A model generated the notes under the pieces. It ran no database searches. It had not been told where the DNA came from and saw only the letters and a list, made by a program, of their open reading frames with translations. 64,000 nucleotides of DNA. Origin: Pseudoscleropodium purum. Lineage: Eukaryota; Streptophyta; Bryopsida; Hypnales; Brachytheciaceae. The DNA lies in the NCBI GenBank assembly GCA_963969395.1, contig OZ017795.1, positions 24,781,063-24,845,062 on the forward strand, read 5' to 3'. Below, piece after piece: positions 1 through 12,662 of this stretch. The stretch's first letter is position 1. Each line of letters starts with the position of its first letter. Both the position numbers and the translations under genes were made by a program.

Positions 1-675
1 TATAGAAAACAATGAAGGTTTTTTCAACCTCCTTGTTGTTTGTACTGATGTATAAATACTTTTGCACCTCTTGCTCATGAGAAAAACACTAATAGACATC
101 TGAATGTCCAAAACACTTGATACCTTGCAAAAGATGGCTAGCCCCATGCTCTAGGGGACTCAAATTTGATCCAAATGCATCCTCTGATATTACATGCCAA
201 TGTTTAAACAAATTCAAGGTCATTTCAACTTGCTCTCTAGTCCAACTACTATTCCTTGTATAATTACAGAGGTAGTGTGCAATGTCATTGAACAAAAGCT
301 CAATTTTTCTAAATTCGGATTTGATTCTTTGTTTACATGTATGCAAAACAAACGGTAGAATCCACATCACAAACAACTTCAAATCTTTGGCCACATAGTG
401 AGTATGGATTTCTATAGGCTTGTAAGGCCATCATCTAAGCTTTATTTCATGTGGAAGTGCTTTCTCAATGATATCACAAATATTTTGACATCTCTCATAC
501 ATTGTATTCGCATGATCTCCTTAAACCACTCACTAGTGTAATACTTGAATAATTGCAAGCATGTAGTGTGTATGACATCAAAAATAATGTTCAAAGACAT
601 GTCAAATTTATAAAGGTGATAAAACCTCATAAATACTTGAATTTTTGCCAAATTCTTGACATTTGGAACCTTCAA
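1..675 (-). pseudogene. Decayed TNP2-like (CACTA) transposase fragment
   Basis: Two minus-strand reading frames, 675-442 and 394-89, lie in different frames, and the second continues past an in-frame TAG at 89-91 to the window edge. The first contains a D-V-I-H stretch followed by a leucine/lysine/aromatic run and a tryptophan. The second begins AKDLKLFVMWILPFVLH and ends near a tyrosine and H-E-Q-E-V stretch. Spacing and order (D-x-x-H, then a K-D-x-K-x-F helix, then a Y-E-R-like motif) resemble the C-terminal half of TNP2-type transposases of CACTA elements as I know them. Frameshifts and stops mean it cannot encode a working enzyme. The presence of CACTA MITEs nearby is consistent. Resemblance is by eye only, and it may be another transposase family. 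Confidence 0.35.
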
Positions 676-1894
676 GTTTTTCCCACCATTTACAAAGGTT
701 TTTATATAGTTCTTTGGATGTTTATTGTTGGATATCTCTTAAGATTTGTCAAAGATTTGTCTATACACAAATTCACTCCTTTGAGTTTCACGAGATTTGG
801 ATGTAGTATATTCATATTCTACTAATTGAGTATGTACCTTACAACGCAGCATGCTGCCTTTCTTGATTGGTTCAACTAGCTCATCTTGCAATTGTTTAGG
901 TAATCTCTAGTTACAAACATGAGTATAGTTTAGATGACATCTCCATCTACTTCAAGTTGTGGTAGAGCAGGCTTATAAGATTGGATGGATAGTTGTATTT
1001 TACTTTGAACCCACTAAAAAACATTTGTTCCAACTCCTCAATGAAAGGTTGGAGGAAGATTGTTGTGGATTTCTATATCGTTTTTCCAATGCTAGACTTA
1101 TTGTTGTGGCATGAGCTTTGGGTACAATTGGTAAGAATAACACTAGTAGAAGCATAGTAAGATCCAACATGCTTGCATTTAGTACTCCAACATTCATAGC
1201 CCACAAACTTTGATCCTTATTACTCTTGCTAATGATAAATCTATCCCAATGTCCGACAAAGAAAGTGATGTTTTGAAGATCTCCACATACCAAAACCTTT
1301 CGTTCTAATATCTACTGTTTACACAAATCACAATGAAAACCATATGTTTGAGATGTTGCATTCCAAACATGTATTAAATTCTGGCACTTTTTAGAAAATG
1401 TTGGGTAAGCAATTTTGCATCTTGGAATCAAACATAGGATGGGTAGTTCCTATTGAAAGGCTAGATTTCAAAAGTCTTGATAGATTCTCATTCCTACGTA
1501 GGATTAGTCGGATAGTCACCATCCGCACAATACTACTTTGTACTGGCACCTTCCACCTTGTCACAGAGGTCTTTTAGCTCCTCACCAAGGTTACCAAGGT
1601 TTTTTTTATCTTTTGTCTAAGTCAACCTATTGTTTGAAAGGATTAGGTGCTTTGATATTGTGAGAAAAACAATCAATCAATTAATCTCCTCCCTTATACA
1701 TGTGATTTTTTTTCCGGGTACAATACATTGTGTCTTTTGCATTGGTCTTATAGCACTGCAACTAGTAAAGGTTGTAATTGAGGTGAGTACTTTATTAATT
1801 TTATGTCTATATTTTTTTATTGAGACTCTAAAAAATTCTGATTTTTTGCCAAATTAGTCTATCTAGTTTGTGGTGTTTAGTAAAAGTGAAATTT
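676..1894. other. AT-rich sequence without a supported gene
   Basis: There are only short reading frames on both strands (for example about 97 codons on the minus strand near 1000-1293). None has recognisable motifs or paired splice sites. It may be the upstream part of the decayed transposase at the left edge, but I could not align it to any part of that family. Confidence 0.5.
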
Positions 1895-2089
1895 CATTAT
1901 AAGAACTTGTGTTTTAGGTGACGGATTTTAGGTGATAGTCAATGTAACAACTGATATTTTTATGTCAATAATAATGTCTACCATAACATCTCAATGTTAT
2001 GGCAGACATTATTATTGACATAAAAATATGAGTTGTTACATTGAATGTCACCTAAAATCCGTCACCTAAAACAAAAGTTTCTTATAGTG
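1895..2089. mobile_element. CACTA-type MITE 1 (long hairpin)
   Basis: This 195-bp element is almost entirely two complementary arms. It begins CATTATAAGAACTTGTGTTT and ends with the complement, ...CTTATAGTG. The right end, read inward, starts CACTATAAGAAAC, the typical start of plant CACTA (En/Spm) termini. A 3-bp TTT target-site duplication flanks it (1892-1894 and 2090-2092), as expected for CACTA elements. There is no coding capacity, so it depends on a transposase elsewhere. It shares its terminal 30 or so bases, including TGACGGATTTT, with the element at 5784-5957. The left terminus has diverged slightly (CATTA rather than CACTA). Confidence 0.85.
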
Positions 2090-2092
2090 TTT

Positions 2093-5040
2093 AAGTCCTT
2101 GTGCCTCTACAAAAAGATGGTTATTGAAGTAATATATTGTGCTTTGCAAATCAAGGGTATTTAAGCAAACAAGAGTGAGTAGTGTGCTAGTATCATTTTT
2201 TTTTTAGTTTAAAAGATGTCCCAAATTATAGATTTGTAGTCAATTCCACAAGGTATGTCCCAAGATGTAGGAAAAAAAAATATAACTAAGTATGATCAAA
2301 TATTTAGGCCACCTCCTATAATTTATAGACTCCTCCAAAAGAAATATGGACAAATTTTTTTCCATGATTACTATACATCAGAATGGTTTAAATAAAATAG
2401 GAGTATGAAAAAGGCAAATCGATGGCTTGAACAATTTATAGAGCATTGTCACCAAGAAATTGGGGGAAACTAAGCGAGATTTGTTGAAGAGAATTTGTTG
2501 TTTGAAGATAGCTGAAAATGATAACATGGAGCCTTTAATTTTTTATGGTATTACTATGATATGGAAGGTGGAGGACATTGTGAGTCATTTAGTATAGGAA
2601 CTCAATCAAATGCAAAAAAGAAGTAACTGAAAAATACAAAAGGAAAAGTAAAAAGAAAGAGTAGAAGACCTAAACCTTATGAGTGACAATGTGTTAGTTC
2701 TCTTGGAGTTGCATCTTCAATTTGACAATAAAAAATTGGTTATGGTGGAACTGAATAAAAATAGTGTATATGTAGTGAGAGGTAGACTATTTAGTGAGAT
2801 TAAACACCGAAAAAAATTCATTCTTCATAAAAGACAATTTGATGGATATACATTCAAAATAGTAGTAAACGAATGCACATGTTAGTTGAGTATTTTTGGA
2901 AGAAGCAAAGGTGAAAATCAACATCCTACTCATTTTTCTTTGTATCCTATTGTCATAATTTATATAGTGGTTACCTATGTTGTTTTTGTTTTTATTAATA
3001 GCATAATTTATCATTTCTTGAAAAGTTCACTGTGTATGAAATATATTAACTATATGAAGTTGTATGTTTTAGGAGATTGAGTGTTGGGCACATAAATAGA
3101 AAAGATGTAGATGCCGAGCAAGTGCAAATTGACTTAGATTTGTAATTGAAGGCCCCAATTTAGCTAAGGTACGTATAGAGGACAAATTAATTAGGCTCAC
3201 AATAGGATTTTTTTCCAATGCACACTTAGAATGACTTTAGGATTATAAGGGATGAAGTCAATTCATCTTGACTATTGCATAGTAGCTGGGAAGCAAATAC
3301 AATTTAGAATTTCTCTAGGACATCAGTTGTGGAAAAAATTGTGCTTTCGCCCACAATAGTGAGAGGAGAATTTTCATAACTTTGAATTGTAGGTGGGTGC
3401 TAATGTTGGAGTGAGATGTACTGTTGGATTTGCATAGACTTTGAGGTCAGTGCGTGTATGTGTGTTCTTTTGTTATATCTTATTTTGTTCGTTTACATTT
3501 TATGAGTGAAATATCTCTCATGAATTTGGATTCTAATGCTCATTACTTAAACCATTGCATAGGTATCCTAATAACATTTATGGTTGGGATTGTACTTCAT
3601 GCAATGAAAAACAGCCATTCATACTATCTTCAAAGTCAAATAGCATTAGTACTGCATAATTGTTGAAAATCTCACTAAAAATGATGTGTTGCGCAAGAAA
3701 TCCTCTTATGTTTCTATTGTAAGAACCTTAGCCATACATTAGATAATTGCATCATAAACTCAATAGACGACAAGGGTTTGAGAAGCTTTAGCTAGTTGAA
3801 AATGAATATTCTAGATTTGTTAGCTACATGTAGAACTAGAAAAAAGAGGATTCCTTGAGTGATGTGCATATGGAGTCTATTGATAAAAAAAAAAACCTAA
3901 TGAATTCTACCTCATAGAACCTTCAATGATGCATTTCCTAGAATGTCTAGGAAATTCACTCACAATAGAAGTATTGTGTGGATAATGGATGGAACTTAAT
4001 ATGAGTATGCAGTGTTGCCCATTCAACTTCAAAGCATGTTTATTGAAAGATATGACAAAGCCCTCACTTAATTCATCTAAAGCATGGTTAAACTCAATAC
4101 AACAATCAAATGACAAATCCAAATTCTTATTGTAGCCATTTGTAGTTGCAACATTCAACCAAATAACCTCGGATTATTTGCAAGATGTCTTCAATGAAGG
4201 ACCTCAATGATATGGTAATCAAGATTGTAGATTTGGATTGCATAGTATCATCTTTATGATACTCTTCATCTGTTCAATCTCAACTTTAATGGTGTAATCA
4301 ATATTAATTACGCTACAACAAAATACATTTAAGAGAACATCTCAAAGAAATTGAATTGGAGACTTGCTAAGGGGAATATCTTCTCTCCTGACAATTTCAT
4401 CACACTTTGCTATGAGGACTCTCTTCTCTTCTAATTTCACAATTTATTGAAATTTTATGTAGTATATTTGTTTGCAATGTGCATAAATTTTGCTAACAAC
4501 AATTAGGAAGGAGAGTTGCCTCGACTTGAGTTCATACCATGCAAGCCGGCAAGCATATTGCTTCTCTCACTTAGCAGTATCAAAGTCATACATCAAACTC
4601 TAATAGAAGATCCAGTTTGACAATATGTCCCATTATTCATGAATGACTGTTGTAGATGGTTGGATTGAAGAAGATTGAGTTGAAAGTGTATATGTGTTGT
4701 ATGAAGTGCACAGAGACTATTTTGGAAGGAATTGTTGAAGTGCATGTTGAGTAGTACTATGGGATTCTCTTGTAGTAGGAAGACATGAAGATGGATCTAG
4801 TTTAAAGAGTACAGGTTGAACATACTTGTTTTGGATCACTTTTGGTCTCCTTCATTATTCTTTGGAGATTCTTGGTCATTCAAAAGGCTTTGTTATGCTT
4901 TGTATTTTTATTAGCATTTGTTAGAGAATAGATTGATGAATTGATATATTTTTGTAGGTGTTGGTTAATTATACCCCTTTCACTAAAAGGACTTTAGTGA
5001 GAGGGCTTGGGAAAGAATCAACGGATAGTATTCATGGTAA
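2093..5040. other. AT-rich intergenic sequence
   Basis: No gene is supported. Short reading frames near 2679-3080, 3454-3666 and 3907-4158 lack motifs and fall in sequence with the same base composition as the surroundings. No tRNA, tandem array or clear element end was found. Confidence 0.5.
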
Positions 5041-5262
5041 GTGTTATAATGCCATATTTAACTACTTTTGGACTTTTGAAAGTCCAGAATTAATAATAGT
5101 GACCATGAGGAAAAAAAATGGTCATCAAGAAATAATCCAAAACATTCGGAGATCTATACAATCATCAGGAGATTTCTCAATGTTAACATCAAGAGATTTG
5201 TTGATGTATAGTCCACAATTCATTGAATAGTCCCAAAAGTAGTTAAATGTGGCATTATAATA
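5041..5262. mobile_element. Inverted-repeat element (MITE-like, unclassified)
   Basis: The left arm 5041-5073 and right arm 5230-5262 are near-perfect inverted complements of about 33 bases. Each starts GTGTTATAATGCCA or GTATTATAATGCCA and runs to a shared ACTACTTTTGG core. The 150-bp interior is unrelated. I see no convincing target-site duplication, so the superfamily is undecided. A 90-codon reading frame across it is incidental. Confidence 0.65.
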
Positions 5263-5783
5263 CCTAGCCTATCTATTTTTCATTCTTCTGAATATGAAAA
5301 GATTATTGAAAGTTCCTAATTGAATGTTATTTGTTTTCTTTGTAGGTAGTGTTGGATCTTCTAGGCCTTCTTTTATTTGTGTTCATCCCTCCAAACTTAT
5401 ATAGGCCCTTGAAATCTAATATTTGAGAATTATTCATAGCTTTTGCATTGGAGAGAAGGCAAACATGCAAATAAATAGTTGTTGTTGGAGTATAGGAATC
5501 AAAGATGCTTAAGATTTTTAGTGATGTATTCACTCAATTAATATTGAATTTGTCTTTGGTAGTGTTGCCTCCATATTATCACCATGTCTCTTATGTATTA
5601 TCATGTCTTGTTGGTAGTGCTCAATTGCGTATCATAATTCATCTATCCAAAAAATCATTCATCCAAAAGCTTGCCATCTATATGTCCTAATGTCATTCAT
5701 CCAAAATAATTCATCCATGAACTTGTCATCCAAGCGATAAAATTCCATGCATCTTCAAAACTTGTCATCCATCAGTTTGTCAT

Positions 5784-5957
5784 CACTATAAGAAACTTGT
5801 GTTTTTTATGACGGATTTTTTTAAACATCCACTTGTTTTCATGTTAATAACAATGTCAGACAAAACAACAAGATGTTACATTTGATGTTGTTGTTAACAT
5901 GAAATCAAGTGGATGTTTAGAAAAATCCGTCATAAAAAACATGGGGTTTTTATAGTG
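5784..5957. mobile_element. CACTA-type MITE 2
   Basis: This 174-bp foldback element starts CACTATAAGAAACTTGTGTT and ends TTTTTATAGTG. Its long arms share the TGACGGATTTTT block with MITE 1. A perfect 3-bp CAT duplication flanks it (5781-5783 and 5958-5960). It has no coding sequence. The intact termini and duplication suggest a younger insertion than MITE 1. The two arms would fold into one long hairpin if transcribed. Confidence 0.9.
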
Positions 5958-5960
5958 CAT

Positions 5961-8900
5961 TCATCTACTATAATTTCATTCATCCATATTTTATTTCATC
6001 CTAAAATATGTCATTTGTTAGTCAATAACTCATCCATAGGCAGTTGAGTTCTTTAAAATATTGGGGGGTGAGGTTATAAAGTGGGTTTGGGGGGATATTT
6101 AAAAATACCCTCCAATGTAGATAAAGAAACATTTAGCCCTCCAAGTATCCCCTTGCTGGTCTCCTTGTGAACTTAACATCCACACACACCCATACTAGCT
6201 CAAGTTGAAGTTTTTGATTTGTAAAATCAATGACCATTCACTTGATATAGCCAATTGATTTGCCCAAAACAACATCTAACTTTGCATCTCATTCACAACC
6301 ACAAGCAACTCTATGTATATACTATGTCTCGTCTCCTCTTGTTGCAAACATGAAACTATGTACTACCATTGAGCAATTGTATCTTTGTCACTTCCATGTA
6401 TTAATAAATTGGGTGGCACTATTCCAACTAAAAATGGAAACATAAATGTCGTGTCCAAAATCTAAACTATCTTTTAATTTAATAAAAATATCCAACACTA
6501 TTTTCTTGTAAAAAATTAGTAGGTGTTGTAATGATCAAATGTCAAAAGCAAGAAGTTTTTATCCTCACCATTTAGAAGTTGTACATATATTTCATTGTCC
6601 TACAGATATGTTGCACTTCTATGGAGATACAATCCAAACTAAGTTATTTGACAAATTTTTACAAGCATTGTCATTCAAGATATTGTTGATTTTGATGGTA
6701 CAACATTTTACAAGGTGCACATGTTGGTTTCAAACGGAATTGATTAATTCTTGAACACAAAAAGTGACTTTTAGTACTATGTATGTAACTAATGGATTTA
6801 TTGCAAATTCACCTTTGAAAATTGAATGGAGGAGATTGAGCTTTGGAACTAAATTGAGTGTATTTCTATTAGTTTAAAAAAAATTTAATCCACATGTACA
6901 ACAAAAATGATGGCATTGCCTATTCATCTATTGGCATAATTTGCACTTGTGTTTTTTAATATAGAGGTTGTGAAACAACTTGCCAATGCCTTCATCTTAA
7001 ACACTTTATTTTGACATAGGGAAAAAATGTTCATATAGTTTGATTTTGTTTTTAGCCACAAATGTGATGGATCAACTTGCTTTCACTATCATTTTTGATG
7101 AAAAAATGTTTTAAAATTCAATGTTTTTCATTTTCCAACATCTTAAATTAACAAATATAAACACTATTTCCTTAGAGGATTTCTAATGCTATTAGAAACA
7201 TTACAATTATAATGGTTTAACTTAAGTTGAATTATTCTTTTATAAAACGAAAGAATAAAATAAAATAAATATTCATTCAAAATGTTAGGTGTCAATATTT
7301 CATTGGTTTATTGCATAAATAAGTTACATTTACAAAATAGAAAGTTGAAAATTTTCAAAAGAATTTTTCTTCATCTTTTTTTTTTTTTTCCAAATTATGT
7401 ATTTTTAGGTGAAAATACACTTTAAAATCCAATATCTTCCATCCTACGAATTAGACTATCATGCAACTTTCTTTGTATGGCATCCCTCACTTTCAGGCCT
7501 TTCAACAATACAAAACACATTCTCAATGAGCATAGTAGTCTTGAAGATCCAAGGACCAACATGAAACAAAATAAAACCTAAATAGTGCACTTGTAGTGTG
7601 TTCTTTTACCTGTCCAAGTGAGTTCAAAGGGTATTTTGAGATGAGTTATGAAATAATACATATATTCAAAAAATAATCCACAAATTTTGGATATTTAAAA
7701 AATATCCTAGAAACATTTCATGAATATTCTTGGAATGTTCACTAAATATTTTTTTAGGGGTTATATTGGAACTACTCATCTTTTTAAATGACCAATTTTT
7801 ACACATATTGAAATAAAATTATCCCTATCTTTGCACTTATGTGATTTTAAAGATTTTTATACAATGCCCTTTCCAAAAATAAAACAAACAAACACACACA
7901 AAAGATCACTTAAGATGTTTGAATTGATTGAAAAATTGAATTTATTGGAATTCAATTCATCTAAGAAAGTAGAGTACACTCTAGTAATTATCAAATACAT
8001 TTCTTTACAAGTGGTCAAAGGAAAAATAAAATACAAATATAAGACTTGGAACAAAAGTATATATATATATACATACATACACATATATACATGCATATAT
8101 ACATACATATACATGTCACATGTCAGTCCATGGATATAAAACTCCAACCTATCCAAGCTCATAAAAATTACAATGTAATAATTTTTTTAAATGTCAAAAT
8201 TCAAGTGAAGATTCAAAGTATATGTGGGAAAATACACCAAGCATACACAAAATCATTACCAAGTTAAAAACTATCAAATTCTCTCAAAAGATTCAAGAAT
8301 ATATAGAAAATATCAATCAAAAATTCAATTTTATAAAGGATTTATTGTGTATAATGTACTAAAGTTGACTCTTTTGAGTCAAAATAGCGTGGATGTTGAA
8401 TGGCTTTCATTGTTTTTCAAGTGTCAATTCATTATAAGTTATTTTTCCAACATACTAAACTTAACTTCTAAAAGTTTCTACATCCAAAATTAAAATGTAT
8501 CAAATTTAATTGTAACTTTCAAAATACTGTATACAATTTTGTATATTGATTTAAGGTAAGGGTTGAAGGTTGGCAATTTTGTTTCTCCTCCATTTTGAAT
8601 ATTTTGAAAATATTATAGAATTCTATGAACTATTGCAAACTCCATCTCCAAATTTTAAAATCCAAATTACATAATATTTTGGATTTTTCATTTGTATTTT
8701 ATTCTTTCAAAATTATTTTAAAATTAAAATTAAAATTTTTATTTCTCATTTTAACTATAATTTTTTTGGTAAGAAATTCTAAATTATTTTAATATGTCTT
8801 AGAATTGGTATATTTTTATTTTACAAATATATTTTAAAATTCACAAAAATGTGATTTTTCCATCAAAAATTTGAAAAATTAGCATCTAGTTATAAAAATC

Positions 8901-9446
8901 ATTTATAAAAAATACCAAGTATTCTAATCAATTATGTTAGGGCTAATTAGCTTCATAGTTGTCCTTAGATTTGAAGGTCAACACCAAAGGTGCTTTGGTA
9001 TGAAATAATAAAGAAATTACTTGAGAAAATTTAATCCCATTCTATTATTCTTTGTTACTTATACTTTGTGAAGAATGAATTGATTCAAATAAAAGAGAAT
9101 TTTGCCAATTTATTTCACACTAGACTATGATAATATAATTGTGATAAATCTCAATGATACTAATCCTAAAAGGCTTTGCAAGCCCACATGCATTTCAAAA
9201 GTTAGAACTTGAATTTTCACATGGTTCTTGTTTTTTAATGTTTTCAAGTTTAACTAAGAAAATGTAACTTCAATAATATGCTTTTCATTTCTTAAATTTA
9301 TTTTTTAAAGCGTTAAAATTATAATCTTTTGTAGCACTTTCAAGATGACATCTTGAAAGCTCAAAACACACCACTTCTAAACTTTTCTATTGAATTTCTC
9401 TTGGTGTAAGTTTCTCTAAACTTCCTTGACTATGTTTTTGTCAATA
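5961..9446. other. AT-rich intergenic sequence with simple repeats
   Basis: No gene is supported. Short reading frames (for example 6260-6754, 7831-8493) are uninterrupted only by chance in AT-rich DNA and carry no motif. The stretch contains a TA/TACA simple repeat at about 8058-8119. Confidence 0.5.
8058..8119. repeat. TA/TACA microsatellite
   Basis: An imperfect run of TA and TACA units over about 60 bases. It creates tyrosine/isoleucine/histidine-rich frames on both strands that should not be taken as genes. Confidence 0.9.
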
Positions 9447-10345
9447 ACGCTTTAAAACTGCCATTTCTTATACAAGTTTCAAAATTTAGAAAAGAAAATA
9501 TTTTTGGATACATGTAACCATATGATCTTGTAGTACACTAGTTTTGAAAGATGTGATAAAAATTTCAGAAATTTCCACCATGTAGATTGCAAGATATTAG
9601 CATTTGAAGTGACAAAAATCATTTTTTTGTCCCTGCGAAAAAATGGGCAGCTGAACTTCGCAAGGTCACATTTGTATGAGAAAATGTTCAAAATGATTGC
9701 AACTCTTTAGATTAATTCTTCAAGGCATGATGGCTATATGCTTGAAAATTTTTAGATCATTTGAAATTGTACAACATATAGGAAAAAAATAGTAAATAGA
9801 AAGATGTAGAGAGTGGTTCAAAATACTAAATTATTAACAATTTAATTATGGAATTGAAAAATGCCAATTCCAATGATTTTAATGTTGTAATAAACAATCT
9901 TCACATTAAATTTTTATTTTTTCCAAAAATATTGAAAATTGAGTTCAATAAAGGACTTCAAAGTTTATTATGGGGTAGAGTATCTATAACTGCCCGCAAA
10001 CTAAAACACCTCATAACTTTTGATTCATTGATCAAAATGGAATGATTCAAAGCTTTTAATGTATACATAAATCTAGAAAACCAACTTCAAATTTGGATTT
10101 TTGAAAAAAATGATTTTTTCAAATCTATTCGGACTGTCCGAGTTGGGAAACAAACTACATATTAGGCTATAACTTTTGATTCATATTTTCAAATGTCCTA
10201 AAATTTAGTGCACACAAAAGATATTCCTTGTCTACACCTTCTATCAAATTTGGGCCCAAAACATAGAAATTTCTAGTCACACGCACCTGCCCAAAGTTTC
10301 CATCTTGCCAAAAAATGCAGTTTGGTCCTTAGGGGCTAAGAAATA
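9447..10345 (+). repeat. Dispersed repeat family A, copy A1
   Basis: Long non-coding repeat starting near CTTTAAAACTGCCATTTCTT. It passes through ATGTAGATTGCAAGATATTA, CGCAAGGTCACATTTG, TTTAATTATGGA, CGCAAACTAAAACACCTCAT and TATAACTTTTGATTC, and ends near GGTCCTTAGGGGCTAAG. The same ordered words recur at 35120-35800, 22440-23350 and 40480-41350, and inverted at 48455-49130. No open frame is conserved between copies. I recognise no element class. Confidence 0.75.
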
Positions 10346-12662
10346 TATTGGGAAATATATAAATTACACTATAATGTTTTTTTACTAAGATTTCCATTTT
10401 TTTGAAGAATTTCAAAACATTTAAAGCATTTTTTTTATTACTATGATTTTTACAAAGCAATTTCTTCAAAAAATAACATAGAATTTAGTTTGATGTTTTT
10501 AATTATAAAAAAATGAGATTAATTTTAGATGTATACTACTACATTAAAAAATATCCATTTTTTGAAATGTGTATTTGAATTTAGAAATCTAATAAAGCTT
10601 GACCAAGCCCAAACATGAAATGTCATTTAAAGGCCAATAGGGATTATTCAAGTCAATAGATAATAAAGAGTCCACGTAACAAAAATATAAGATTGAAATT
10701 TAAATGTAATTTAAAGGCTAAATCATCTTCAATGTGATGTTTGACTACATAGATAATCTATTAATTTTGAAAGGATAAAAATCATTGGTGAAGTAGTCAT
10801 CCAAAAATGATCCAATGACTAGATGGAATACATACACTCTTGTTTCTCAATGATATCCTAGACATCATGCATTCATTAGATACTTTAAATCTTGTCATGC
10901 ATTACATGGTTTGATGCTTTAATCCTTTGGATTTTTTGCAAATTTTTGTGGTTTGTAGTGACTAAATATTTTACATTATTACAAAAGTTCTTTTGAATAG
11001 TTCTTGGTCATATTGCTTTAAATTTGAAGCTTTGTTTCACTTCATTTTGGAATAAATATTGTGAAGGTTATAAATCAAAAAAAATTTCAATATCAAATTG
11101 GATAGTTAGAGATCTGTATTTTTTTAAATAAAAGAAAAAAATGTTAAGATAGATTCACATATACACCAAAAGTTTTGAATTGTTCTATTTTGATCAAAAT
11201 TGATGTTGAGAATAATGAAGAATTTTGTTTTGATGACAAAGAAGAAAAAAAAAAATCTAGAAGCAATGTTTTGAATTCAATTTTTGAAATTAAAAAATTA
11301 AAATCACAAAAATACAATATTTCATATTTACTAAAATATTTTCAATATTGAGGTTGACATTTCACAATTTCATGTCAAATTTATTAGCAATTTCATTCTT
11401 TCTTTTATTAGATACCTACTTTCACTTTTTTTTTCAATACCATATCTCTAGGGTAGGGTTGATGGAAAATAATTATGTTAAAGAAAGATGAAAAATAAAT
11501 GAAATGAACAACAAAAGTTGTCAAATTCAACAAGAATTAAATGACAAAGTAGTCCAAAAAAATGTTTATTGTTATATAAAAGTCCTAAATGAAACCAATT
11601 ACCATCTACTATGAAGAATTTTTTGATGGAAAAGTAAATGAAATACTTCATTGACATTCAATGAAAAGGAAAGGTGGCAAAGAGGTCATTTTTACAATGA
11701 AATTCATTGTCCATCATGAATCTTCAAAGGGTATGGGACAAAACGAGAGCTCAACTACTCATTGTCAAAATGTAGGAATTGTGTTCAAAGTAGAACTTTA
11801 GACTTCATTTCAGCAAAGGATTAGAGAAGTTGGGCGATATTATTTTGATGACATTTTGACAATAAAGGCCATTTTAGTGTTATTTTCCAATCACTTTGAC
11901 ATTGAGTTGGCTCAAAGGTTGACAACAAATTATCTTAACTTTTTTCAAAAAATTTTGAGCCCCATTATAATGTGCAAAATCAAGATAAGTTTCATCTTTA
12001 AAAAACTATTTGTGATTTTGAGCCTCCAAAAAAAAGTTATAGACAAAAGTTATAGTTCAAAGAGGATACTTGAAAATGTCAAAAAAATTGTCCTTTCCAA
12101 CTACTTTTTGAAATTTGTCGATAACTTTTGATTGGAGGCTCGAAATCTCAAACAGATTTTTGAAGATGAAATTTAGACTAATTTTATTCATTAACTTAGC
12201 CAATTTTTTTGAATTTTATTTTATTTTACTATGCCTATATGAAGTCTGAAATTTTACTTTGAATACAATTCCTACTTTTAACTTAACAATAAGCCGTTGA
12301 GCTCCTACAAATCCTAATTTACATATCCCACATCGGTTGCTTTTACTTCTACCACCCCACTTGGATAAACAACTTGTCTTCACCCTCCAATCACAAATTT
12401 TGTGGCTTTTGAAACTAGTTGCTAAATGTCTAGAATATCTCATTAACATAATGTTGAATCTTTAATAAATTAAGTTATAAAGTGCTAAATCTACTTAGGG
12501 AATTTTGAATAATTATTTGGCATCAGTGGGCGGACTGTGCACTATAGCTACGGTAGACACAAGGTGTGTAGAAAGAAACCTATCAACACAGGAAATTTAG
12601 ACAAGGTATGTAGAAAGAAACCCATTAATAACTCGGGAAATTTATTCATGTAGATCAAAATC
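10346..12662. other. AT-rich intergenic sequence
   Basis: No gene is supported. A 91-codon frame at 11856-12131 is lysine/phenylalanine-rich without motifs. The last few hundred bases hold the 3' flank of the membrane-protein gene. Confidence 0.5.

Noticed and set aside
7831..8267. Frames of about 100 codons on both strands
   Set aside because: Overlap the TA/TACA microsatellite and are simply stop-poor.
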